NCBI RefSeq assembly: GCF_000516985.1
Contig: NW_006917101.1
Span: 372,001 to 436,000 of the forward strand
Reading direction: 5' to 3'
Length of the DNA: 64,000 nucleotides
Origin: Pestalotiopsis fici W106-1
Lineage: Eukaryota > Ascomycota > Sordariomycetes > Amphisphaeriales > Sporocadaceae
Shown here one piece after another: positions 1 through 11,667 of this stretch (positions are counted from its first letter, which is position 1; each line of letters starts with the position of its first letter). The notes beneath the pieces are model-generated. The model was not told the origin of the DNA, made no database searches, and was given only the letters and a program-made list of their open reading frames with translations. The position numbers and the translations under genes are program-made.

Positions 1-1879
1 GAGTCGTTGACCATGTTGACAGTAGATTGCTTTTTTTTTTTTGTACCTCCTCACTGCTCATAACCACGCCATCAACGGTGGATAAGCGAGGCGTAGATTG
101 ATTGGAACCGCGTGAACGAGCATGTGCAATTGTTGAATTGGAACATTCGGTGACTAATAGCGAGCAACTGTAATGATACCTGCTGTATAGCTGCTGAGCT
201 CCCCGAGGGTAAGGTACATTGATGATCCAACCGTCCTTCTTTTCGACGACGACGACGGTTACAACCAGACAGATAGAGTTAGAACCCGAGTCATGGTAAC
301 TACAGAAGTCGCATTGCAACCAAATCCGAGGAAGTCCTTCCATCCTCACAATTGTCTATATACACAAGGGGCATAGCGCGTCGCCTTTTAATGCTGACCG
401 AACTGGAGAAGCACCATGACAAACCAAGACGAGTCTTTGTCGTCGGCACCTAGGCAATGGGTAGCTCGCAGTAGCATACCGCTAATTAGCAACTGGGACT
501 AACTTGATGTACCTAGGATTAGACTCAACTGTCGTCCGTCCCACGGAACGTTGGAACCCCGTTGGTCTTTTTCTTCTTGCTCCCAGTTGTCGTCTGTATA
601 TTTTTATTCTTTGGGGAACTCATCACCGAGGCTACAGCGGCGTCCGGGCCTCCTTTCGCCAGACCCCCGTCAAAGCTGCTGCACGGCATCGCATTTCCAA
701 ATATAATTTTTTTTGGTTCTTCTTTTCCTTTCTCGTCATTGTCGTCGTCGTCGTCTTCTCCTTCTTCTGCTACTGCTGCTGCTGATGACTTTTGTCCTCC
801 TCCTCCTCCTCATCACTAGTATCCTTTCAATACGCCGGCTGCCAGGATTCTGCAACTTGTTGCAATCCCCAGCTCGGCCAACCGCTTGGCACCCAGCACA
901 TCCATGCGCCGGGTTCCCCCCCTGGCTCACACTCTCTCTGGCTGGGCCATGTGGACACTGGACCATCATCAACCAACCCAGCAGCGCCCACCGACAGGAA
1001 CCTGCACTTGCACCTCACGCTAGCGGTAACAAGGTTGCTTACCCCATCTCGAGTCCCCCGCGAGAGATACATGAAGAGGGTCCACTCTGTAATCTGAGCC
1101 GAAGAGTGTGTCGAGGGGGGGCGCAAGAACCCTTGGGTGATCCCGGTGACCCCAGCCCTGGACACTAGCCACCTCCACATCCGTCCCAATTACGGTGTCG
1201 ACTCTTACACGCTTTCGGAGGTGAGGGGGGTATGTGTGGATGTGGGACCTACCTTGACCTGGTTGTTGTACGGTAAGGTAGGCAAGGTACTGACTGAGTG
1301 ATGAGTGGTAGAACGGTCACGTACCTAGTAGGTAGGTTGGTAGGCAGGTAAATGTACATTGGGGACAAATACTTGCAACATGCCTGGGCACACGCTTGTT
1401 AGTTAACCTTACTTCATCTCCCCGTCTACCGTGAGACTTTTCTTGGATCTTATTTGTATCCCAGATCTCCATCCATTCGACATTGGGCCCCGTCCCAAAC
1501 TTAACTTACTGACGACTGACTGACTATACACCTGCTCTAAACCTTAGACAAACCGAACCAGACAAGCAAAGGAGTAAGAACACATACCGACAGGCTCATA
1601 CAACGACGTCCCTTTTGGTTGGCCTATGATGCACGAACCGCGGGCACCTCTACAGGCTTCTCCAAATTGCTGAGAGCTCACCTACGACTGCTTTTTCGGA
1701 TCGATTGCAAAGAATCTCTTCACCTGCCCATTTCGTTCGCTTCCCGCCTGCAAATAGCTGCCCGCGAGTCGCCCTGTAAGCCAGCCAGCTAGCCACTACA
1801 CACTTGCGCAACGGAGGAAAGGGACCAGCCAGCACACAAGCACACACACGTACCTAGGCCCATACCAACTCCAGTTGTA
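1..1879. other. Upstream region of the transcription factor gene; no gene seen
   Basis: No open frame here has a recognisable domain. The open frames overlap pyrimidine-rich, low-complexity DNA in several frames on both strands and look accidental. The stretch probably holds the promoter and 5' leader of the Zn2Cys6 gene that starts at 1880. It contains trinucleotide tracts near 736-822 and several copies or near-copies of the word TACCTAGG (around 508, 1323 and 1852). Confidence 0.6.
736..822. repeat. GTC/CTT/CCT trinucleotide low-complexity tract
   Basis: Runs of GTC, TTC, CTG and CCT units follow one another. All six frames stay open across such DNA, which explains the overlapping short ORFs here. 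It is probably a simple microsatellite in a promoter or leader. Confidence 0.75.
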
Positions 1880-4800
1880 ATGCTTGTTTCGACATATGAA
1901 CCGATGAGTATGAGCGTAGCGCCTATACCTGGAGTCCATCCAGTGGCCATGCCACGGCCACAGGTGGGCATAGAACGACTGCCCACCCGACGCATGAGCA
2001 ACGAACCTCGAGAGTCAATGAATTGCAAATCCTGTCGGAAGCGCAAGGTTCGTGGGTTTCTTTGTTCTCCCTCCGAATCCACATATCTACTCCTTTTTAA
2101 CATGAAAATTACCCAAACTGTTGGCTTGCTCATTGAGCCGTCTGACCGATTTTCGCCTTCCCCGTTTTTTTCTGGCTCGTCAATTATCCGGCTCGGTTGG
2201 CCTTGCAGTAATTAACCAAAGTCCGCTATAGATTAAATGCAATAGATTGCGGCCATCCTGCGAGGCATGCCAGGTTTTTCAATGCGCCTGTATCTATGGT
2301 ACGTGAATTGGCCTACGAATTGCGACAAATCAGCCGACTATTTTCTTTTGTCCATTACCATATTTACATTGCATGTTCTAACACAAACACTTGTTTACTG
2401 TGTAGATGCTGTACCGAAGAAACGGGGTCCAAAGACTGATGTATTGGAGGCTCTGCTGAAGAGAGTAGATGGACTGGAACAGAAGTTGAAGGAATCGAAA
2501 AAGCCAGACGATTCTCCATTGGCGGATGAGCCGCCACTGTCGGCAGCGACCGAGGATGGCGCTTCGAACACTGCAGCATCAGAAACCCAGGAGGATTCGT
2601 CCTCAGTGGTCGAGCCACAAGCCAAGCGACTTGCCACGGAAAGTTACCGGGCCAAGGATGGGGCAGATGAATCGGCAGTATATTCTCCCCCAGTCGCCAG
2701 CGAGCCATCTCCTGGCGTTCAGACTGAAGCTCTCCTCGACACTTATTTTAGTCGCTTTCATGCCAAACCATTTCACATACTCGACGAGTCTACCATTCGC
2801 CAAAGGATACAACTAAATCAGCTGCCTTCATATCTCATACATGCGATATATGCTGTTGGCGCAAGGTGAGTGGTGGCTTCATGGAGAAAGACAAGGGGAA
2901 AAAAAAATGAACGACTAACACAGTTCAGATACACGCCCCATCCCAGTGGCTACCAATCAGCCGTGCAACTCAGCGAGGAGTATGCCTCTCAAGCAAGAAA
3001 GGAAGTTGATACGGACGAGCCGTCTGTAGATGCACTCCAAGCGCTGCTCTTGTTGGTCACGGCCTTTACCGCGGCAGGCAAAGGCAAAAAGGCTTACATG
3101 CTGTTGAGTACGTCGAGTTCCAAAAAGACGACTTTATCTCACCATAAAAACTTGAAATGAATGGCGACTAACTGCTAATAATAGCAAACGCTGTCGGTAT
3201 GGCCATGGCGCTTGAACTTCACCGCGAAGTGGAATTGAATGCGCGCATCACGCCCGTTGAACGCGAAATGAGAAGACGGCTCTTTTGGACCTGCTACCTT
3301 CTCGACCGATTCATGGCATGCGGTTCAAAGCGACCTTCACTGGTCGCGGACAAGACCATTTTGCTGCGACTTCCTTACTGGTCGCCTAGTCCCTCAGCCC
3401 TCCCGATCGAAGGCGAGTTCTTCCAAAGCGACTCCAATCTACAACATCTCCAGGGCAGCGGCAAGAAATGCCAGGGGAGCAGTGGCATGCTTATCGACAT
3501 TAGCCGCATCTTGGGTATCACGAATCGTTATTTAGCAGCCGGTGGCGTCAAGGGCGATTCGCACTTCCCGTGGCATTCACTATCGAATCTCTCCAAGATT
3601 CGCCAACACCTGGATGTATGGGCATCGGGGACCGATGATGTATTCTCGAGCGTGGACGCTCTATTTGGACAACCCGACTCCACGGTCCTTGTCTTAAGTA
3701 AACTCGTCTACCATCTAATCCACTGCCTCGTCTACAGACCTTTTATCCCCATTGATCTCGCTGAACTGGCGGGTTCGGGGCAGCATCAGTCATGGCAGAT
3801 TGAAGCGACCAACATGTGCTTTTTGCACGCCAACGCCATTGCGGAATTGGTGGAGTTGGGTAAACAGGCGGCAGCGATCGAGTGGCCTGCATTTGTGGGA
3901 TACTGTATCTGTACCGCAGGCACAGTACACATTCACGGAGCTCACTACAACAAGACTGGCACCAATGAGATGAGCGCCTTTGCATCTTCGGCCGACTTCT
4001 TATCCAGAGAGATGCAGCAGCTGAGCGAACTACGGTATGCCTGGGCCAGTGTTCAGCACCAGCGAGAAACGCTTCAGGGCATCTATAATGCCCACTCTGA
4101 GTTGGTCAAGAGTGTCACAAACAACCCCATGCGACACGCCCCCGTCTTCCACCTCGAGGACTTCTTTGATCGCTACGCAAACATTGGCGGGCCGGGAGGC
4201 CAAAGCTTCACTTTCGATCCCGCCAATTTAAGCTTGTCGGATGTTGTCGTTGACTTTGCTACTGATACATATACCGGTCACGACTTGTATGCTCCTCGCA
4301 ACAGCATCGACGCTGGGGCTGCTGCTGCTGGCCTCGTGTCTACTGAACGACCTAATCTCAAGCGCAAAAGCATTGGAGGTGCAAATGGTCGTAAGCGACC
4401 GGATATCAGGAACCTCACGCCTCTACAGAGACCGGGTCAGGTACCTCCAACGCCAGGACTTCCCACGCCAGCACACCACTCATTTGCCACTGGTCAAACA
4501 CCAAATATTATGCTCCAGAGCCCCAGATCTCTGCCTTCCAACGGCGACCAAATGGTACATCACCCAGTACATCTACAACATGATCAGGAGGACGCGGCGG
4601 CAAAGGCAGCCGTGGCAGCAGCAGCAGCCGCAGGCTTCTCCCTGTCACCACCACAGCCAGCACATCATCCAGTGCCAAACATGCCCGTCACACCCTTTTC
4701 ACCCCAGTACAACTTTGCCTCAGTCCACGGCCATACCCCCCTGCCCAACGGGCGCATCGGTAATGACCTCAATAACGTGGGATACGACCCAATGTTTGGG

Positions 4801-5034
4801 GGTATGCCGACCAACGCCTTCTCGTCGCCGGCAGCGTGGTATGGGGACGAGGACAGGAGACCACCTCCGGTCGCACCAAGTCCTGGCGCGGCGAGTCACA
4901 GCGGTAGCGCCGGCACTGGCCCAGGGGAGGAAAAGGATCCGTTCCTGAGCCTTCTGGAACAGCTAGCAGAAAGCGAGAGCGCCCAGGGACAAGGGAACGA
5001 CCTGGATTTCTTCCTGAACGGCGCCCAGATCTGA
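1880..5034 (+). CDS. Zn2Cys6 fungal-specific transcription factor, five exons
   Basis: Proposed exons are 1880-2047, 2232-2298, 2406-2865, 2929-3107 and 3185-5034, giving 907 aa. Splicing exon 1 to exon 2 assembles a complete zinc cluster, with Cys at 49, 52, 59, 66, 69 and 76 (CX2C, X6, C, X6, CX2C, X6, C). A basic linker and a short leucine-rich stretch that could dimerise ([16 protein letters not shown]) follow. The middle homology region (Fungal_trans) runs from about residue 187 to 560 and includes the characteristic [13 protein letters not shown] near 320. The C-terminal third is rich in Pro, Gln and Ala, with a poly-Ala run near 760, as in activation regions. The protein should be a nuclear DNA-binding regulator. 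The zinc cluster is split by an intron, so an ORF-only annotation would miss half of it. The first ATG of the open frame was taken as start; M39 or M47 are alternatives. I do not recognise the specific orthologue, so no target pathway is given. Confidence 0.85.
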
Positions 5035-8000
5035 GAGGGGGGAAAGAAGGCAGTAGTAGCATGCCTACCTGCTGCTACTATATTTTCTACCCCACCGAAA
5101 CTACAACTTCACTTCTTTGACCGAGTTGACCCTCCCTAGCAGTGGGTCATCCGAACTTTTAACTTGCATGGTTATTTTTTATTTTCATCTATTCTACATT
5201 TTTTTTAGCGGAGCGGCGTTGATCATCACAGGGGGGGCATGGAGGGCTATCAACAGCATCATTTTTGTCGTTGTCGTCGTCATTCTTCTCATCATCATCA
5301 CATACCCCTTGGGAATTCTGCATTGGTACGAGGTGTTACATGGCGAAAGAACTGCATCCATAACAAAACCAAAAACTTGAGCGCGGTGTTCATGTAGGAA
5401 ATCCTTTATTATTGTTACTTTGCTTCCCCCCCAAACGACTTGAGGAGGGGGACTCACGAGGTTGAAATGGTGGCTTTTACGACGCTTGAAAATTCAAGAT
5501 ACAAGATGTCTTTACATGTACAATATAGGAGTTTTGAGGCTCAATCAAACTAGATACATAGTATCATTCAATGAATGACATGAGACCAAAGACAAATTTG
5601 GCGGTGAATGGCCACCTACCTACCAGCCTAGGTACTTCCTACCTGTCTACAGTATTTCATTCCTTTGCCTATGGCGGCGCACTGCACAGCGCTTTGGTTT
5701 CTGGTGCTGTCTCGCTTATCTCTGAGCAGCGCAGGGTATGTGTACAGAGTATACCTTACAAGACTCGCTAAATACTGCCTGCCGGTAGTCTCAGACCCAC
5801 CCAAGTAGGTAGTGTAGTAATTCTCCTTTCTCTGCGGACATCGACGGATTCCCAGCGTCACATTGCAAACGTCAAGCTCTCTCTGGCCAGCTGTAATGGA
5901 GTTACTGGAATGCGAGTAGGGATTTAGTCCTCTAATTTTTATTCACATGCCGAAAATCCCATCGAGACAAGAAGAAAAGTGGATTCTGTGCCTGTCCAGG
6001 CTCTGGAACCAACAAAAGGATGAGACACTTGACTGGCCCCCGTAATCTGACTGACCCATGGTACCGGCTTGTCCACAGACAAGCAGGGGGGTCGCGCTTT
6101 TTCTTTTCTTCCTGCCCTGGGATTCTAGTGTATCCGTACCGTAACATCGGTAGTGGGAAAAGGCCTATGTCCAGACTCCAAACTGCCATTTGTCCACTTA
6201 TTTCTTGAACGACCGACTTTGATGGTTGCAAAATGGGTTTGACATTCGAACTGTCACGGAGTCCCCGGCAGGATGCAACGAATAAATTGAAAGAAACGGA
6301 TTTAAAAAAAATAAAAAAAAATAGGAACGCATCCAATGTTGGACACCGCCGGCATTCCCTTGCCCAACCCTGAACGGTACATAGGACATTCTCCCCCGGC
6401 TAGTATGCTTCACTAATAGTCCTTCCTTCGAAGTGTGCCGCTGACCCCTTCTTAATTTCCTATGCATCTCACGTCACTTGTTTGTTAAATGATTCTGGAA
6501 AAAGAGTTATCATGATGCTACCCACACGCGAAAGCAGAGAAAGACGTCACTGACGCCCTTCATTTTCTTCCTCGACACTTTTTTCTCTTAGCGCAGCCCA
6601 TGCAAGAAAATGACACCCGTCAACGCATCCCCCCCAGGCTTTGTGACCGCTGAATCTCCAACCCCCAGCCCGTCAACCTCCTCTCCCCCCGGGCAACTTG
6701 CGTCCTAGGTAAAGGCGGTATAACGGGCCGTGTACTGCGGATGGCGTGTACAAGGAAAAGAGGGAGGGGGAGAGCTGACAACCTGTCCAAATAAAAAATT
6801 GGAGAAAAGGAAAGTTGGAGAAACATGTACACCACAACCTTTTAATGGACACGCCAAGCTTTTCTCATCTTTGGGGAAATACCTGGTCCCCTTTGCTCCT
6901 CCCGGTTGGACTGGTTCCTGAAGCCCAGCAGGCCAGGCAACATCTTTTGCCCCTTGGGAGGTGTTGTTCTTGATCAGTGGTGTTGGAGGGAAGGGGGGGG
7001 AGGAGAATGCATTGCAACCACATACAAGCCTGGCCAACACTTGCATCTGTCTTTTCCCTTCCATTTCTCTGCCCTCCAATAAAGACGCGCTGATGTCAGT
7101 GGTGTGCTCAAAAGTATTGCGAATGGGCAGGGCTGACAGCAAGAACTGGTCCTTATCTGATTGGAGTTTGGTTTTCTTATCCAGGTACAATCATTTTGTA
7201 CCTTTTCTCTTCTTCTTAATCTCTACAATATGCCGTGTGTTGTTGCTCACGTCCGATGTTGGCTGCTTGTATAGGCTGTAGGAGAAACAGAAGCCCCGGG
7301 GGGGTTCGGCAGTCAGAGGAAGAGAGTGCTGTTGCATCGCCAAGTTTCAGCAACTCGGCATCTTTATCTTTCTGCGCTACCTGCTTATGCCATCATGACA
7401 GATGCCCACCCGGTGGACTCTGGCTCTTGGGGACGGTCAGGCAGTGTGGGTTCATGTGACCATATATGTGGGTGGTATCGTAGCTATAGCCCACGACTCC
7501 GGTGGCCGTGGCGTCATTTCCATACCGGAAAGTGATGTATATGGTCTCGCATACCATGTTGACACACAGCCAGTCGTCTGCCTGCAGAGAGCAAATGCAT
7601 GAGCCTCATAAAAATGCCATTATACATGGGTGAGAGCTTCATACGCAAAGCCCGTACCATCTCTAGTTCCATGCTACTTTGAGAGGTTTGACCTAGGTTC
7701 TCCTGTATCGCATCGCTATACTTGACGCTACATGACATAAACCTATAGCGATGAACAATGGCTCGGAGAGAGAGAGAGAGCCGCAACACAAGTTGCACAA
7801 AGTTCCAGTGATTTCTATGCACATGCAAGTATTGCCTTACCTGTGTTTGTATGTCTCAAGCCCGTAGACATGTATATGGATGTGAGGGAGCGGCACATTT
7901 CCTTCGCGGCACATTTTTTCCGCCGAAAACTCACCTTCAACAGATATTGTATTCTTCATTTCCTTGATATAGAAAAGAAAGGGGGAAAAAAAAGAGGGGG

Positions 8001-9590
8001 AGGGGAGAAGAGAAAGAGCAAGAAAGAAAGGGAGTTATAAACTGCTGTCCACAAGAGACGCCTTCTAAAGTCGTACACGCTAAACATATATCCCAAAGAT
8101 GCCGGCTGGATTGAGATATTTACTCGATCCGGCCACGCTTCTAACCAATAGTAGTGGGATAGAGGAACACAATCATTTGTCCTCTTGTTGGTTTTATCTC
8201 ACCCCTTCTTGACTTGGCTAATCGGCGAGATGAAAACCTTGTAATCACCATACATGGTCTTGCATCATGTTCTGTGCTACAAAGCGCATTCTCCCTATTG
8301 CAAATTTGCCACAAAAGAAGAAGAAGAAGAAAAGCCAAACCAGTTCATGGAGGCGTCTTAGCAATAGATGACCTTGCGCCCGTGAGGGGGGAGTAGTCAC
8401 CAAATGAAGTATTGCCGTCCAGGGCAGGAGGGGCTTCTGAGCTTGAAGATCATCAGCGACAGACATCAAAGTTCGGCGCTCGTTTGTGAGCGCTTGTGTA
8501 AGGTAAGCGGCCGAGATCGAGCCGTGCATTGTCACTCTATGACTTCATTTGATCTTCTGAATCTTGAACCAACTTCCCGAGAGTTGGGCCGATCCCGCTG
8601 GTTCGCAAAAATGCCAGGTCAAATAGGTATGAAGCCAGTCTCTTTTCGAGCATGTTTATCGTCCGCAGGCCAGTTCGATTTCTCTGTGTTGAAAAATTCT
8701 TCCGAGTCATCATACCATGACTCAAATCCCGATCACAATGCCGAATACACATGACTCAATATGCCATATTATTCTTCCCCTGTAGCAAGTACAATCTTTT
8801 AAACACAACCTTGCACCAACTTTAATTCTATTCCAGTATTACATTAACAACAGAGAGCGGCAGAATGCCGAGGCCGCCCGCCGAAGAGGGATCCTAGAAG
8901 TCGTAGTTGGAATGGAGACGCGGTATAGCAAATGAGAGGCACGGTTTTGCTCAATAGGGCAGGTAGTTCTCGGCCCGACACCGAAACGTGTCAAGACGTG
9001 CTCCAAAATTGGAGGGCTCGTCCACTCGGGCAGGGACAACACGAGCAGCAAGGAACTCCTAATAATCTCCTGACTCAGCAAATGCTTACATTGGAATAAG
9101 GTGCGGCTCGTTATCTTGGCAAACGTGGGGGGATGCCTAGAGTTCCAATACATGTTTTCTTGTGCCATTGGTAGAATCTGGAAGGTCACAGCTTCTTGTG
9201 GCTGAGACACGATATCATGGGCATAATTTTGCGTGATAATGATGGAATACGGACCATGGTCTCATTTTGTTCTGTTTTTGGCTTGCGTTGGCTCTAGAAG
9301 GCTCTTGGAAAGCATCAAGTTTGGAGGTTGTCCAGTCACCAGGTATCTAGCTATACTCTTGGCGAAGTCTAATATTGCAAAATATGGTATCACGATTCCA
9401 CAAGCATAGCCTTGTACTCATGAAAAGAAAAAGAAAGCTCAATACTTTTAATGTGTGACGTGTGTCTGTCTTTTATTGAAGTAACGATAGTGTTTGGACT
9501 CCTGACTGGATTGACCTTGAGCTTAGTATTCCCACAGAAAATATACCAAGATACCATCTCCTAGACCAAGATTCCTGCGTGTACCCATCA
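5035..9590. other. 4.5-kb gap between convergent genes; no gene recognised
   Basis: This lies between the 3' ends of the transcription factor (+) and the ferric reductase (-). The short open frames are not recognisable. The longest credible one, 123 codons on - at 8839-9210, has no known motif. Homopolymer and simple-sequence runs occur, for example A/G-rich DNA at 7970-8035, (GA)n at 7765-7780 and (AGA)n near 8318. It may hold 3' UTRs or non-coding transcripts, but nothing in the sequence proves either. Confidence 0.55.
7765..7780. repeat. (GA)n microsatellite
   Basis: Eight uninterrupted GA units lie in intergenic DNA. Confidence 0.8.
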
Positions 9591-11667
9591 CTACCAACCA
9601 AACTGCTCACAGTGAAGTTCCACGGCTGGGCCATCCTTTGTAATGAGACCAGCAGCTGTGTTCCTGACAAGCCGCATCAAACCATCCGGTCCACAGGCAG
9701 CGATCAGCACCCTCTTGTCCTTGTCAACACACTTGACCGCCTCGCTGATCAGTACAGCCACATCGGGCCGCCCTTGCTCGACGGGGAGATCAATGGATCC
9801 GGTGGTGACTGTACGTTTACCCATGCGACAGACAATGGCCCGGATATCGTCCTTTTCGGGGTCTTCGGTCGGCGGCCGGATCATGGCCGGCAGATCGCTC
9901 GACTTGACAAGACGCTCGTCCATGTCCGTTTCGTAGACGCGGGTCATGGGAGAGAGGTCAGCCGATGTGAGAGAGTTGATGGTCGGCTGAAGGGATTGCT
10001 TAGATGCCTTTTCCGTGACAACCGAGTCTTTGGGGGCAGCCTTGGTGGTGTGCAGGCGGAGGGCGACTCGTGACCCGTGAGTGTGCGTGCGTATCGCATC
10101 TAGGTGCTCTGAAAACCAGGAGAGGTTATCTGGGCACAATTTCATCAGCAACAAAAATATCAAATACTTGGTACATCATGACGAACCTCTATCCCTGACT
10201 GCCCAGATGAACTCAATCTGTTTGTCCGAGTCGGCTGTCATCTTTTGCAGCATGTTGGATGCCATGCCGAAAGTGAAGCTTGCCCCTGAGCCACCAGCGA
10301 TCAAGACCACCTTGTCAAAGTCGTAGGGATCTGGGAACGTTCCATAGGGGCCCTCGAGCGACACCTTGAGCGAAGCGCCGGGGTTCTTTCGAGCATACTC
10401 GGCAAGGTCTCGAGTGAAGCCGCTGTAAGAGTTGACGATAAGTTCCGCCGGTGAAGTCGACACAATGGTGAAGGGGTGGGTCTCCAAAAGTCGGACCTTG
10501 GGAAGCCAGACATAACAGTGCTTGCCAGGTACAGCCCGGGGAAGAGGCTTTCTAAGCAAAATCTGCGTCCCGCCGTTGGGCAGAGGGTAGACGGTCGCCT
10601 CGTTGTTGATACCATTATAGATGAGCCGAGAGAAACGAATGAGCCGATCGGAGAGCCAGATGGCGGCCGTGATGCAGGCAATGATGCCCACCTTTTCGGC
10701 ACTGAGTTCAGGTCGGTGCAACGCCAGCGTCACCACCATCATGATGAAGAGGATAATGTGGAAAACGTAAAAGAGTTCGTACTTGAAGCGTCGCAATACC
10801 ACGGCTTCAACACCACTGGCAAACATGGCAAATCCCAGCACGATTCCGGCAGTAACGATGTCTTCATGCATCAAGTCCCACTTGCCTGCACCAATAAAGT
10901 ATGCCGAGTATATCGAGGCGTGGAGGATCATGTAGAGAATGGTCGCATACCCCGCGACTTGATGAAGAGGGTTCAGCCGCTCGTATGAATATGAAGTCAG
11001 AATGGCTAGTGGTGTATTCTTGAGTCCTAGGAAAACCACCAGGGCAAAGTTTGCAGCCGACATCCTATCAACTGCTTAGTCGGTACTTTACACATTAAGC
11101 ACTATGATCTACTCACCATCCAAAACGAGCAGCAAAGTTTGTTGGTCGACTGAAATCAAGTCCAGTAAAGGCTAGGGCGAGGTTTATCGCGGTGTAGACC
11201 AAGTACAAAATGGCATGACCTGCTGATAGAAATCCGGGAATCTTGCGAATAAACAATCGTCGGAACGCTCTATGAGTCGCCTGATCAGTAAAATGACTTT
11301 GTGATATAACCCAGGTTACATACCTCGTTACAGCTGCAAATGGAGACAAGACTTTGCTTATGCCTGCCGGAACATGTCGTTTGTTGACGAGGACTCTTGT
11401 CCAGTGTCCTATGATGAAAATGGCTATGATTCCGCATATGGATGCGGCATAGTATTCGGTCGCCAGTTCGCTCGCATGTTGCCTGGCGGCAAAGAGACCT
11501 GGATTGGCTGAAGGGCCACTGCCTCCGCCAGGAGGGCCGTGATTTCCTGGCTGCGGAGGAGGCGGAGAAGTAGGAGCTCCAGACGTCACCTGGAGGTGTT
11601 GATCCATTGTTGCAGGAATTGATGTAGAACCGATGATCAAGGCGTTTTCTACAATCCGGACTATCAC
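9591..11667 (-). CDS. FRE-type ferric reductase transmembrane protein, three exons
   Basis: Exons on the minus strand are 11667-11117, 11064-10187 and 10129-9591, giving 655 aa. Both introns have GT...AG ends and the joins restore the reading frame (RFGW-MSAAN and AVRDR-DNLSW). The N-terminal part is Pro/Gly-rich. A ferric reductase-like membrane domain follows (about residues 80-340). Its haem-ligand histidines are H218/H232 and H286/H300, both pairs spaced 14 apart as in the FRE and NADPH oxidase families. The FAD-binding HPFTIVS motif starts at H380. An NAD(P)H-binding glycine motif (AGGSGASFTFG) lies near 445, the CGP motif has C622, and the protein ends EQFGW. It should pass electrons from NADPH through FAD and two haems across a membrane to reduce Fe(III) or Cu(II), most likely at the plasma membrane for high-affinity metal uptake. 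No clear signal peptide is seen. M at residue 21 is an alternative start. Confidence 0.9.

Noticed and set aside
713..1189. Overlapping frames of 151 and 120 codons on opposite strands
   Set aside because: They are driven by trinucleotide low-complexity DNA. No motif and no splice context.
4241..4948. 235-codon frame overlapping the transcription factor
   Set aside because: It is a shifted-frame shadow of the Pro/Gln-rich C-terminal region of the Zn2Cys6 protein.
8839..9210. 123-codon minus-strand frame
   Set aside because: No known motif, and no neighbouring exon could be joined convincingly. It is kept only as a candidate in the intergenic note.
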